From contig JANTFQ010000094.1 of NCBI GenBank assembly GCA_024763405.1, positions 1 to 8,003 on the forward strand: a stretch of DNA of 8,003 nt, written 5' to 3'. Made by a program: the position numbers and the translations under genes. The notes under the pieces are model-generated. The model saw only the letters and a program-made list of their open reading frames with translations, made no database searches and was not told the origin of the DNA. Positions 1 through 6,508 of the stretch are shown piece after piece; the stretch's first letter is position 1; each line of letters starts with the position of its first letter. The DNA is from Calditrichaceae bacterium. Lineage in GTDB: Bacteria > Calditrichota > Calditrichia > Calditrichales > Calditrichaceae.

Positions 1-118
1 GTAATCCCCTCCCTTTTTTTGGAAGGGAGGGGAAATCCGCCGGCTGGCGGGAGGGGAGGGTTATTTTGAAGAAATTCTAATAAATTTTAGATCATCAAAA
101 TTAAGCCGGACACTATTG
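1..118 (+). repeat. Hairpin-rich interspersed repeat, copy 1 (before hypF)
   Basis: This segment matches 5472-5589 in the same orientation; a hand alignment gives 107 of 120 positions identical, with most differences in the last 50 nt. It contains two hairpins. The first pairs CCCTCCCTT-type sequence at 6-15 with its complement at 23-32 (10 bp, 7-nt loop). The second pairs CCGCC at 37-41 with GGCGG at 46-50. A G-rich run (49-60) follows, then an AT-rich tail that reaches the hypF start codon. The left edge is cut by the window, so the element may extend further. It looks like a non-coding interspersed palindromic repeat (REP/MITE-like); no transposase or long open frame is inside it. Confidence 0.75.
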
Positions 119-2488
119 ATGCAAAATAAAAATTCTATGAAATCCACCCATTCACTACCCACTAAACAAAATTCTATCCGATTACGCATCCATGTCAACG
201 GTATTGTGCAGGGCGTCGGCTTTCGTCCTTTTGTTTACAATACGGCGCGCCGTTTTTCCCTGAGCGGCTTCGTCACTAATTCCAACCGCGGCGTAGAAAT
301 TGAAATTGAGGGACTTCCAACCTCAATCGAAAAATTCAAAAATGAACTGCTTCATCATCCGCCGCCACTATGCGAGATTACGAATTCATCTTTTAAAGAA
401 ATAGTACCTCAGGATTCTTCCGACTTTTTGATCCGCCGTTCCCTTGCCGGAGACGGAAATGAAACGCTTATTTCCCCGGATGTGTCTGTCTGTCCCGATT
501 GTCTGCGTGAACTGTTTGATCCACAGGACAGACGCTACCTCTATCCCTTTATCAACTGTACCAATTGCGGTCCGCGCTTTACCATCATCAAAGGAGTTCC
601 TTACGATCGGCCGTTTACAGCCATGTCTGTTTTCCCTCTTTGTGCTGATTGCAAAGCCGAATACGAAAATCCCGAAAACCGCCGTTTTCACGCCCAGCCC
701 AACGCCTGCCCCGATTGCGGCCCAAAAGTCTGGTTCGAAGAAAATCAAAATACAGCGCTTCTTTCCGAACAAGATGCGGCTTTTGACACAGCGGTTACAT
801 TTCTATTGCAGGGAAAGATAGTGGCCATCAAAGGACTGGGCGGATTTCATCTTGCGGTTGATGCCCTAAACGAAGAGGCGGTTAGGCGTCTGCGACGGCG
901 AAAAAATCGTGAAGAAAAACCGCTTGCCCTGATGATGCCCGATTTGGAGAGCATTCAGCGGATTGCCCTAATTTCGGCTCAGGAGAAAGAATGGCTGCAA
1001 AATCCGCAGCGTCCCATTGTTCTTCTGAAAAAGAAAGCTGACTCTCCTATCGCACAGGCCGTCGCTCCGGGTAATCAACGTCTGGGCATTATGCTGCCCT
1101 ACACGCCCCTGCACTATATTTTATTTGACCGTCTGCGCCAAAATCAGGATAAAGACAAATTAAACGCACTGGTGCTAACTTCGGCTAACCGTTCCGAAGA
1201 GCCTATTGCCATTGCCAATGAGGAAGCGCGTCAACGGCTAAGCGATATTGCCGACGGATTTTTAATGCACAACCGCGATATTCTGGTACGCAGCGATGAT
1301 TCCGTATTATTTACGGTGGATAAACAAACCCAGTTTTTACGGCGCAGCAGGGGCTTTGTACCGCGACCTTATCTTTTAAAGAATTCGGGACCAACGATTC
1401 TCGCCGCAGGCGCTGAACTGAAAAACACCATTTGTATTTTAAAAGAAAACCGTGCTTTTGTGAGCCAGCATATCGGAGACCTGGAAAATGTAACGGCAAA
1501 TTCTTTTTTTAAAGAGACGGTTCAAACCTTCAAACAGATTCTGACTTGTGATCCGGATGTCATCGTCTATGATAAACATCCCGGTTATTTTTCCAGCCGC
1601 TGGGCAAAAGAGCAATCCGCTAAAAATTTGATTCCGGTTCAGCATCATCACGCCCACATGGCTTCCTGCATGGCGGAAAACGATTTGGATGAAGCGGTTA
1701 TTGGTTTGATTTTGGACGGAACCGGTTACGGGTATGACGGCACCATTTGGGGCGGCGAAATCTTAACCGGCACGTACACCGCGATTGAACGCAGCGCCTG
1801 GCTGGAACCTATGCCTCTGCCCGGAGGAGATGCCGCCATTCGTCAGCCCTGGCGTACGGCAGCGGGATATTTGTACCAGGCTTTTAAGGGGAAGCCTCCG
1901 CAAATGGAAACCCTGGCCTCTTATCCCCTGCAAGTAATCGGTGAGATGGTTGAAAAAGAGGTAAATACACCGCTCACCAGCAGTTGCGGACGTCTGTTCG
2001 ACGCGGTTGCGGCGCTCTGTGGGATGCGGGGTGAAGTGCATTACGAAGCACAGGCGGCTATCGAATTAACTCAAAGCGTTTCGTCATTTGATGTTAAACC
2101 GTTTGTGTTTAATACATCCCTGCCGCAGATTCCTGTAAGTCCTTTAATCCGGGAGATTGTTAAAGCAATTCTTTCCGGTCAGGAACAATCCCTGATTGCC
2201 GCACGTTTCCATAAGACACTGGTTGAGCTGTTTGCGCACACAGTAAAAGTAATTTCCGAAGAAACCGGAATTAAAAAAATTGTACTCAGCGGGGGCGTGT
2301 TTCAAAACGAAGTATTATTGGCCGGATTGCAAAATCGACTTGCAGAATTGCAATTAATAAGTTTTACGCAGCAGCGCTTTCCGATGAATGACGGCGGTAT
2401 TTCCCTGGGTCAGGCGGTTATCGGGCAGAAACTTTTACAGGCAGGATTGGACAAAGCATCGTATTCAGTCAAAAAAACGATTGATTAG
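119..2488 (+). CDS. hypF: HypF, carbamoyltransferase for [NiFe]-hydrogenase maturation
   Basis: HypF converts carbamoyl phosphate and ATP to carbamoyl-adenylate and transfers the carbamoyl group to the C-terminal Cys of HypE, the first step in making the cyanide ligands of the hydrogenase iron. All four family domains are visible (residues counted from the ATG at 119, 789 aa; E. coli HypF is 750). They are an N-terminal acylphosphatase domain with VQGVGFRPF at 30-38; two zinc fingers, each C-x2-C-x18-C-x2-C (Cys 125/128/147/150 and 175/178/197/200); a YrdC-like domain at about 220-410 with KGLGGFH at 238-244 and LTSANRSEEP at 353-362; and a Kae1-like C-terminal domain with HHHAH at 509-513, DGTGYGYDGTIWGGE at 533-547 and SGGVFQN at 724-730. 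The start is uncertain: TTG at 116, ATG at 119 and ATG at 137 are all in frame and none has a clear Shine-Dalgarno site. The gene begins at the end of the upstream repeat. hypC follows after 86 nt. Confidence 0.97.
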   Translation: MQNKNSMKSTHSLPTKQNSIRLRIHVNGIVQGVGFRPFVYNTARRFSLSGFVTNSNRGVEIEIEGLPTSIEKFKNELLHHPPPLCEITNSSFKEIVPQDSSDFLIRRSLAGDGNETLISPDVSVCPDCLRELFDPQDRRYLYPFINCTNCGPRFTIIKGVPYDRPFTAMSVFPLCADCKAEYENPENRRFHAQPNACPDCGPKVWFEENQNTALLSEQDAAFDTAVTFLLQGKIVAIKGLGGFHLAVDALNEEAVRRLRRRKNREEKPLALMMPDLESIQRIALISAQEKEWLQNPQRPIVLLKKKADSPIAQAVAPGNQRLGIMLPYTPLHYILFDRLRQNQDKDKLNALVLTSANRSEEPIAIANEEARQRLSDIADGFLMHNRDILVRSDDSVLFTVDKQTQFLRRSRGFVPRPYLLKNSGPTILAAGAELKNTICILKENRAFVSQHIGDLENVTANSFFKETVQTFKQILTCDPDVIVYDKHPGYFSSRWAKEQSAKNLIPVQHHHAHMASCMAENDLDEAVIGLILDGTGYGYDGTIWGGEILTGTYTAIERSAWLEPMPLPGGDAAIRQPWRTAAGYLYQAFKGKPPQMETLASYPLQVIGEMVEKEVNTPLTSSCGRLFDAVAALCGMRGEVHYEAQAAIELTQSVSSFDVKPFVFNTSLPQIPVSPLIREIVKAILSGQEQSLIAARFHKTLVELFAHTVKVISEETGIKKIVLSGGVFQNEVLLAGLQNRLAELQLISFTQQRFPMNDGGISLGQAVIGQKLLQAGLDKASYSVKKTID

Positions 2489-2490
2489 AA

Positions 2491-2516
2491 TTAAATAAAT
2501 TTTCCCTTTTATTTAA
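2491..2516 (+). other. AT-only hairpin after hypF
   Basis: TTAAATAAA at 2491-2499 is a perfect inverted repeat of TTTATTTAA at 2508-2516 with an 8-nt loop. It starts three bases after the hypF stop codon. The stem has no G-C pair and is followed by A residues rather than a T-tract on the + strand, so it is a poor terminator for hypF. It may instead slow 3'-end decay or be chance in an AT-rich gap. The rest of the hypF-hypC gap shows nothing beyond the hypC ribosome site. Confidence 0.35.
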
Positions 2517-2563
2517 AAAATTACGTTTGTATTTTATGGTTTACAGGTGAGAATAAGCTGCAG

Positions 2564-2569
2564 AAGGAG
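2564..2569 (+). promoter_or_regulatory. Strong Shine-Dalgarno site for hypC
   Basis: AAGGAG lies 5 nt before the hypC ATG. It fixes the start and contrasts with hypF, hypD, hypE and the transporter gene, none of which has such a site. This suggests that hypC, a small protein needed in stoichiometric complexes, is translated more strongly (inference). Confidence 0.8.
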
Positions 2570-2574
2570 TTAAA

Positions 2575-2859
2575 ATGTGTCTGGCCATTCCCGGTAAGAT
2601 TGTCAAAATATATGAAGAAAACGGCCTGCTGATGGGTCATATCGATTACAGCGGAACGCTGAACAGTGTTTGCCTGGCCTATGTGCCGGAAGCAGAGGAA
2701 GGCCAGTATGTAATTGTGCATGCCGGATTTGCCATTTCTCTTCTCGATGAAGAGGAAGCGCAAAAATCCTTTGAAGCCTGGGACGATGTTTCGGAACAGT
2801 TAAAAGCCGAGGGGTACACCATTGAAAATGAGCCCTTATCAGAAAAAAATAAGACTTAA
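2575..2859 (+). CDS. hypC: HypC, hydrogenase maturation chaperone
   Basis: HypC is a small cytoplasmic chaperone. It binds HypD to form the scaffold on which Fe(CN)2CO is assembled, then delivers the iron to the hydrogenase large-subunit precursor. The 94-aa protein starts with MCLAIPGKIV, the family signature, including the essential Cys2 that takes part in iron binding after removal of Met1. The central barrel is followed by YVIVHAGFAISLLDEEEA (residues 45-62), whose His49 corresponds to the conserved His in this motif. Residues 63-94 form a charged, probably helical tail; total length is slightly above the usual 75-90. A strong AAGGAG site supports the ATG at 2575. It sits between hypF and hypD, with gaps of 86 and 201 nt. 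HybG-type paralogues exist in some bacteria, but next to hypD the name hypC is the natural one. Confidence 0.96.
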   Translation: MCLAIPGKIVKIYEENGLLMGHIDYSGTLNSVCLAYVPEAEEGQYVIVHAGFAISLLDEEEAQKSFEAWDDVSEQLKAEGYTIENEPLSEKNKT

Positions 2860-3060
2860 AATTCCAAAAGACAAATTATAAATGACAAACAAATATCAAA
2901 GAAACAATAACTTAAACTCAAACAATGAATCACTCTTTGGGTGAAGTTTATATTTTAGAATTTGGCGCTTGCTTTTGGAATTTCCTTAATTTCATTTTAG
3001 AAATTTGGGTAATCGTCAAAACAAGGGCTCTTAATCGTATTTGGCAATTGGAAATTTTAA
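2859..3060. repeat. AT-rich inverted-repeat element in hypC-hypD gap
   Basis: This 201-nt gap has no gene. AAATTCCAAAAG at 2859-2870 is perfectly inverted as CTTTTGGAATTT at 2972-2983, and TAAACT near 2913-2918 is inverted as AGTTTA at 2945-2950, near the centre. This gives one long imperfect palindrome. A further TTTGG/TTGGAAATTTT motif occurs near 3040-3058, up to the hypD start codon. Its composition (runs of A and T with repeated TTTGG and CCAAA) differs sharply from the flanking genes. It resembles AT-rich intergenic repeats that I recall from other environmental genomes, but other copies cannot be checked here. No convincing promoter is visible in it. Confidence 0.5.
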
Positions 3061-4143
3061 ATGAAATATTTAGATGAATACCGTAATCCCAAAATAATCC
3101 GGAATATAATCACCCAGATTAAAGAAACGGTTACCCGCCCCTGGGTGATCATGGAAATCTGCGGTGGTCAGACCCACTCCATCATGCGCAGCGGGATTAA
3201 CGAATTATTAAAGAATCAGATAGAACTGGTACACGGACCGGGCTGCCCTGTTTGCGTCACCCCGCTGGAACTTATCGATCAGGCGCTGGAAATCGCTTCC
3301 CGGCCCAATGTCATTTTTACCTCCTTCGGTGATATGCTGCGTGTTCCGGGTTCCACGATGGATTTACAGGAAGCGCGTTCGCAGGGAGCAGATGTGCGGT
3401 TTGTCTATTCCCCGTTGGAAGCCGTTAAAATTGCAAGAGAGAATCCCGATAAAGAAGTAGTCTTTTTTGCGGTCGGATTTGAAACAACCGCTCCGGGAAA
3501 TGCCATGGCAATTCATCAGGCCTTCAACGAAAACCTTACGAATTTTAGTGAACTGGTCAGCCATGTGTTGGTACCGCCGGCCATGGAAGCCCTGCTCTCC
3601 TCTCCTTCAAATCGCGTGCAGGCCTATCTTGCAGCCGGACATGTTTGTGCTGTAATGGGCTGGGAAGAATACGAACCCATTGCCGCAAAATACAAAGTTC
3701 CCATTGTGGTTACCGGATTCGAACCGGCCGATTTAGTGCAGGGAATATTAACGACAGTCCGACAGCTTGAGCGCGGCAAATATAAAGTGGAAAATGAATA
3801 CGGCCGTGCCGTATCCCGTGCCGGAAACATCCCGGCAAAAAAGATAATTCATGAAATATTTGAAATAACCGATCGCAAATGGCGCGGAATTGGCACCATT
3901 CCGCAAAGTGGATTTAAAATAAGGGAAAAATACGCGGCACACGATGCTTCTTTAAAATTTAGTGTATCCCACATGGAAGCCCGAGAGCCGGAAATATGCA
4001 TTAGCGGCGAAATTTTACAGGGATTGAAAAAACCGGATGCCTGTCCCGCTTTTGGCCGCGAATGTACGCCGGAGCATCCATTGGGCGCGACCATGGTTTC
4101 CAGCGAGGGCGCCTGCTCGGCATATTTTAGGTACCATAAATGA
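3061..4143 (+). CDS. hypD: HypD, Fe-S scaffold protein for Fe(CN)2CO assembly
   Basis: HypD, in complex with HypC, holds the iron while cyanide from HypE is added and is thought to supply the redox chemistry through its [4Fe-4S] cluster and a thiol pair. The 360-aa protein is of normal length and starts MKYLDEYRNP. Visible motifs are MEICGGQTHS (31-40, Cys34), GPGCPVC (59-65, Cys62 and Cys65), and GFETTAP (139-145). The C-terminal cluster ligands are Cys313, 328, 335 and 352, with the family spacing C-x14-C-x6-C-x16-C. All conserved cysteines are therefore present. The start is secure: an in-frame TAA directly precedes the ATG. No Shine-Dalgarno site is visible, since the codon abuts the AT-rich element upstream. 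hypE follows after 115 nt. Confidence 0.97.
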   Translation: MKYLDEYRNPKIIRNIITQIKETVTRPWVIMEICGGQTHSIMRSGINELLKNQIELVHGPGCPVCVTPLELIDQALEIASRPNVIFTSFGDMLRVPGSTMDLQEARSQGADVRFVYSPLEAVKIARENPDKEVVFFAVGFETTAPGNAMAIHQAFNENLTNFSELVSHVLVPPAMEALLSSPSNRVQAYLAAGHVCAVMGWEEYEPIAAKYKVPIVVTGFEPADLVQGILTTVRQLERGKYKVENEYGRAVSRAGNIPAKKIIHEIFEITDRKWRGIGTIPQSGFKIREKYAAHDASLKFSVSHMEAREPEICISGEILQGLKKPDACPAFGRECTPEHPLGATMVSSEGACSAYFRYHK

Positions 4144-4258
4144 CAATTATAAATTTTAGATTTTAAATTTTAAATTTTAGATGCATTCATTAAAACAGGA
4201 TATATTTAATTCATAATTTAAAATCCAACATTCAAAATTATAAATTAAAGATCGCATT
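4144..4258. repeat. AT-rich repetitive spacer, hypD-hypE
   Basis: This gap is almost entirely A and T. It begins with short near-tandem units of the type AAATTTTAGATTTT (about 4148-4181). Its right half (ATTTAAAATC at about 4215-4224) is partly inverted relative to the left half (GATTTTAAAT at about 4159-4168), so it can fold as an imperfect hairpin. It resembles the hypC-hypD element in style but is not the same sequence. A weak AAAG lies 8 nt before the hypE ATG. No promoter or gene is evident. Confidence 0.45.
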
Positions 4259-5311
4259 ATGTCAAAAACAACGATTGAATCCTTTTCCTGTCCCCTGCCT
4301 AAAATGGACTATACAACCATCCAGTTGGCACACGGCGCAGGTGGCAGACTGTCTGCTGAACTTTTGGAAAAAGTTTTCCTGCCCTGCCTGGGCAACGAAA
4401 CCCTAAACCGCTTAGACGACCAGGCCGTGCTGGAAACACCCGGTGGCAGGCTTTCATTTTCTACCGATACGTTTGTAGTAAGCCCGATATTCTTTCCCGG
4501 CGGAAATATCGGTGATTTGGCCGTAAACGGTACGGTGAATGATGTTTGTATGAACGGCGCTGTTCCAAAGTTTTTAAGCATCGGCTTTGTATTGGAAGAG
4601 GGATTGCCCATTTCCGAACTGCACGAAATTGTAACTTCCGTTCGAAATGCCGCCGACAAGGCAGGCGTACGCATCGTAACCGGCGATACGAAGGTCGTGG
4701 AAAAAGGCAGCTGCGATAAACTGTTTATTAATACCAGCGGAATCGGTTTTATTCCGGAGGGATTACATATCAGCGCGGCTAATTTAAAACCGGGTAACAA
4801 AATTATTTTATCCGGCACCCTGGCCGACCACGGGATGGCCGTACTAACCGCGCGTAAAGGACTCTCCTTTCAGACTACCGTGCGCAGTGACACCGCCGCA
4901 TTAAACGGTCTGGTCAGCAGCATACTCCCTGTGGGCGGTATTAATGCCATGCGCGATCCTACCCGTGGCGGCGCGGCAGCAGTATTAAATGAGCTGGCTG
5001 TTTCTTCCGGGGTGGGAATAGAACTGGATGAGAGGAAAATTCCGGTTCTGGACGCCGTACGCGGCGCCTGTGAGATTTTGGGCATCGATCCGCTTTATAC
5101 GGCCAACGAAGGCAAACTCATCGCTGTGGTTGAAGCAGACGCCGCAGAAACCGTATTAAAAGCAATGCGGCAGCATCCACTGGGGGAAAATGCTGTTATT
5201 ATCGGTACCGTAACCGGTGATAATCCCGGCCAGGTATTAATGGAAAATAGCCTGGGGGTAAAGCGCATCGTGGATATGCCGGTGGGTGAACAATTGCCGC
5301 GGATTTGTTAG
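4259..5311 (+). CDS. hypE: HypE, thiocarboxamide dehydratase for cyanide-ligand synthesis
   Basis: HypE receives a carbamoyl group from HypF on its C-terminal cysteine and uses ATP to dehydrate it to a thiocyanate, which it donates to iron on HypC-HypD. It belongs to the PurM/ThiL/SelD fold. The 350-aa protein shows HGAGGR (25-30), DDQA (53-56), STD (68-70), GDLAVNGTVNDV (85-96), GDTKVV (142-147), MRDPTRGG (231-238) and NEGK (283-286). It ends in PRIC, so the reactive terminal Cys350 is intact and no C-terminal residue is missing. The first residues (about 1-18) form a short N-terminal extension. An in-frame TAA at 4241-4243 leaves ATG 4259 as the natural start; the ribosome site is weak. It is the last hyp gene here. 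Confidence 0.97.
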   Translation: MSKTTIESFSCPLPKMDYTTIQLAHGAGGRLSAELLEKVFLPCLGNETLNRLDDQAVLETPGGRLSFSTDTFVVSPIFFPGGNIGDLAVNGTVNDVCMNGAVPKFLSIGFVLEEGLPISELHEIVTSVRNAADKAGVRIVTGDTKVVEKGSCDKLFINTSGIGFIPEGLHISAANLKPGNKIILSGTLADHGMAVLTARKGLSFQTTVRSDTAALNGLVSSILPVGGINAMRDPTRGGAAAVLNELAVSSGVGIELDERKIPVLDAVRGACEILGIDPLYTANEGKLIAVVEADAAETVLKAMRQHPLGENAVIIGTVTGDNPGQVLMENSLGVKRIVDMPVGEQLPRIC

Positions 5312-5428
5312 TATTTATTTTCAATCAATAGTGTGCTGTATAGAATTGGAAATTGTCAATGACTGCCAGTGATATCAATGTGAAGAGCGATATCTATATT
5401 ATAGGAACTTAAAACCAACCCACTTCTG
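5312..5428. other. Non-coding gap after hypE, first part
   Basis: This is the first part of a 321-nt gap between hypE and the transporter gene. I see no gene. The only structure is GATATC at 5371-5376 and again at 5389-5394. Being self-complementary, the two copies could pair with a 12-nt loop, but no T-tract follows. No clear terminator for the hyp genes is visible before the repeats that fill the remainder. Confidence 0.4.
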
Positions 5429-5474
5429 TACCCTGAGCGAAGTTTACCCCTTTTTTTATTGGGGTCGAAGGGTA
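5429..5474. repeat. Split palindromic element abutting repeat copy 2
   Basis: TACCCTGAGCGAAGT at 5429-5443 and TCGAAGGGTA at 5465-5474 together resemble the common bacterial palindrome CCCTGAGCGAAGTCGAAGGG. Here they are separated by about 21 nt that form their own small hairpin (ACCCC at 5446-5450 with GGGGT at 5461-5465, T-rich loop). The outer arms TACCCT and AGGGTA still pair. The right arm overlaps the first bases of repeat copy 2, so two repeat families appear joined here. The link to the common palindrome is from memory. Confidence 0.5.
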
Positions 5475-5589
5475 ATCCCCTCCCTTTTTTTGGAAGGGAG
5501 GGGAAATCCGCCGGCCGGCGGGTGGGGAGGGTTAATTTGAAGAAATTCTAATCAATTATAGATCAGCACCATTTAACCGGACACTGTTT
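5472..5589 (+). repeat. Hairpin-rich interspersed repeat, copy 2 (before transporter)
   Basis: This is a direct repeat of 1-118 (about 89% identity by hand). The first hairpin is identical. The second is here a perfect 14-nt palindrome, CCGCCGGCCGGCGG (5508-5521), because one loop base has changed. The later G-run reads GGGTGGGG rather than GGGAGGGG. The AT-rich tail diverges most, and the copy ends about 44 nt before the next start codon. Together the two copies bracket the hypFCDE block. Confidence 0.75.
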
Positions 5590-5632
5590 ACGTTCAATAT
5601 ATTTTTAAATATTCAATGAGTAAAAAAATCGC

Positions 5633-6352
5633 ATGGAAATTAATATCCTTTTACTAAGCGCCTTAAGCATCGGATTTATCCATACAATTGTAGGCCCCGA
5701 TCACTACCTGCCCTTTATATTAATAGCCAAGGCGCGGAACTGGCAATTGAAGAAAACCATGTTCATCACCTTTTTATGCGGCGTAGGACATGTATTGGGT
5801 TCGGTGGTTCTCGGCGCAGTAGGCATTGCTTTTGGAGTTGCCCTTCAGCAAATGACGATCATCGAAGGCTGGCGCGGCGATATTGCCAGTTGGATGCTCA
5901 TTGCCTTTGGTCTTGCTTATGGTGTTTGGGGGCTGCGCCTGGGATTGCGTTCCGTAGAGCACGAACATACCCATCAGCATGAAGATGGGAATAACCATGA
6001 ACACTCCACTTCTCATCACCATAAACACCATCATCTTGGCGGCCATACCCATGTTCACGGGAATGAAAAATCCATCACGCCCTGGGCCTTGTTTGTTATT
6101 TTTGTACTGGGGCCCTGCGAACCGCTTATTCCCCTGCTGATGTATCCGGCCGCCAAGGGGCACTGGTCGGATGTTGTTTGGGTCGCCCTGGGCTTTGGTC
6201 TTGTAACCATTACAACCATGATGGGGATGGTTTTTATGTTAACCAATGGGGTAATGAAAATTAAAACCGAATTCTGGGAACGTTATATGCATGCACTGGC
6301 CGGTTTTATTATCGCTTTTTCAGGATTCGCCATACAACTTTTCGGAATCTAA
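5633..6352 (+). CDS. Histidine-rich NiCoT/UreH-like metal transporter, probably nickel
   Basis: This is a 239-aa inner-membrane protein with about six hydrophobic segments (roughly residues 4-30, 42-70, 84-106, 148-172, 180-206, 216-237). The first segment has GFIHTIVGPDHYLPF with His17, Asp23 and His24, close to the H-x4-D-H signature of nickel/cobalt permeases (one residue longer here). GHV at 52-54 and LGPCEPLIPLL at 159-169 are further polar motifs inside membrane segments. Residues 110-142 form a loop with 15 histidines, a likely metal-binding region. These features place it in the NiCoT/NicO/UreH-like group. The hyp neighbours suggest nickel import for hydrogenase, but related NicO/RcnA proteins export nickel or cobalt, so direction and metal are inferred. 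An in-frame TAA at 5621-5623 makes ATG 5633 the first possible ATG. No Shine-Dalgarno site is seen. It may be transcribed separately, since a 321-nt gap precedes it. Confidence 0.75.
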   Translation: MEINILLLSALSIGFIHTIVGPDHYLPFILIAKARNWQLKKTMFITFLCGVGHVLGSVVLGAVGIAFGVALQQMTIIEGWRGDIASWMLIAFGLAYGVWGLRLGLRSVEHEHTHQHEDGNNHEHSTSHHHKHHHLGGHTHVHGNEKSITPWALFVIFVLGPCEPLIPLLMYPAAKGHWSDVVWVALGFGLVTITTMMGMVFMLTNGVMKIKTEFWERYMHALAGFIIAFSGFAIQLFGI

Positions 6353-6438
6353 CGATTCGTATATTTCCTTTTTTCTTAAAAAACTACCCTCCGTTGCAAT
6401 CTTCTAAATATTAATTCACCCGCCTGCCTTAAGATTAT

Positions 6439-6469
6439 TTGCACCTGACCGACTATTTACAGGTAACAT
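6439..6469 (+). promoter_or_regulatory. Possible promoter/operator before the Cache gene
   Basis: TTGCAC at 6439-6444 could be a -35 box, and TAACAT at 6464-6469 a -10 box, though the 19-nt spacing is long. ACCTG at 6443-6447 and CAGGT at 6460-6464 form an inverted pair within it, as an operator might. The 156-nt gap between the transporter stop and the next start makes a promoter here reasonable. No terminator for the transporter gene was recognised in this gap. Confidence 0.25.
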
Positions 6470-6497
6470 AAAATTAATTGTTATTTTTTACTAACAA

Positions 6498-6503
6498 AAG
6501 GAG
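6498..6503 (+). promoter_or_regulatory. Strong Shine-Dalgarno site for the Cache gene
   Basis: AAGGAG, within a longer A-rich purine run, lies 5 nt before the ATG at 6509 and fixes the start directly ahead of a signal peptide. It predicts high translation of the secreted protein. Confidence 0.8.
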
Positions 6504-6508
6504 CATTT

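Noticed and set aside
6..32. The first hairpin of the repeat as a Rho-independent terminator.
   Set aside because: The T-run is in the loop and part of the stem, and the stem is followed by AAATCC rather than a T-tract.
444..821. Overlapping + and - frames of about 125 codons within hypF.
   Set aside because: They shadow the zinc-finger region of HypF, whose eight cysteines are perfectly spaced in the main frame.
2882..2944. A 20-codon frame in the hypC-hypD spacer.
   Set aside because: It is Asn-rich, has no ribosome site, and falls in the AT-rich palindromic element.
4309..4818. A 169-codon open frame on the - strand inside hypE.
   Set aside because: It lies wholly antisense to a gene with complete family motifs, has a low-complexity Ser/Pro-rich translation, and resembles no family I know.
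5616..5657. A 13-residue possible leader peptide overlapping the transporter start.
   Set aside because: No ribosome site and no attenuator-like structure or run of regulatory codons; probably chance.
5774..6163. A 129-codon - strand frame across the His-rich loop of the transporter, rich in Met.
   Set aside because: The Met-rich stretch is simply the complement of the CAT/CAC histidine codons; the + strand product has clear membrane segments.
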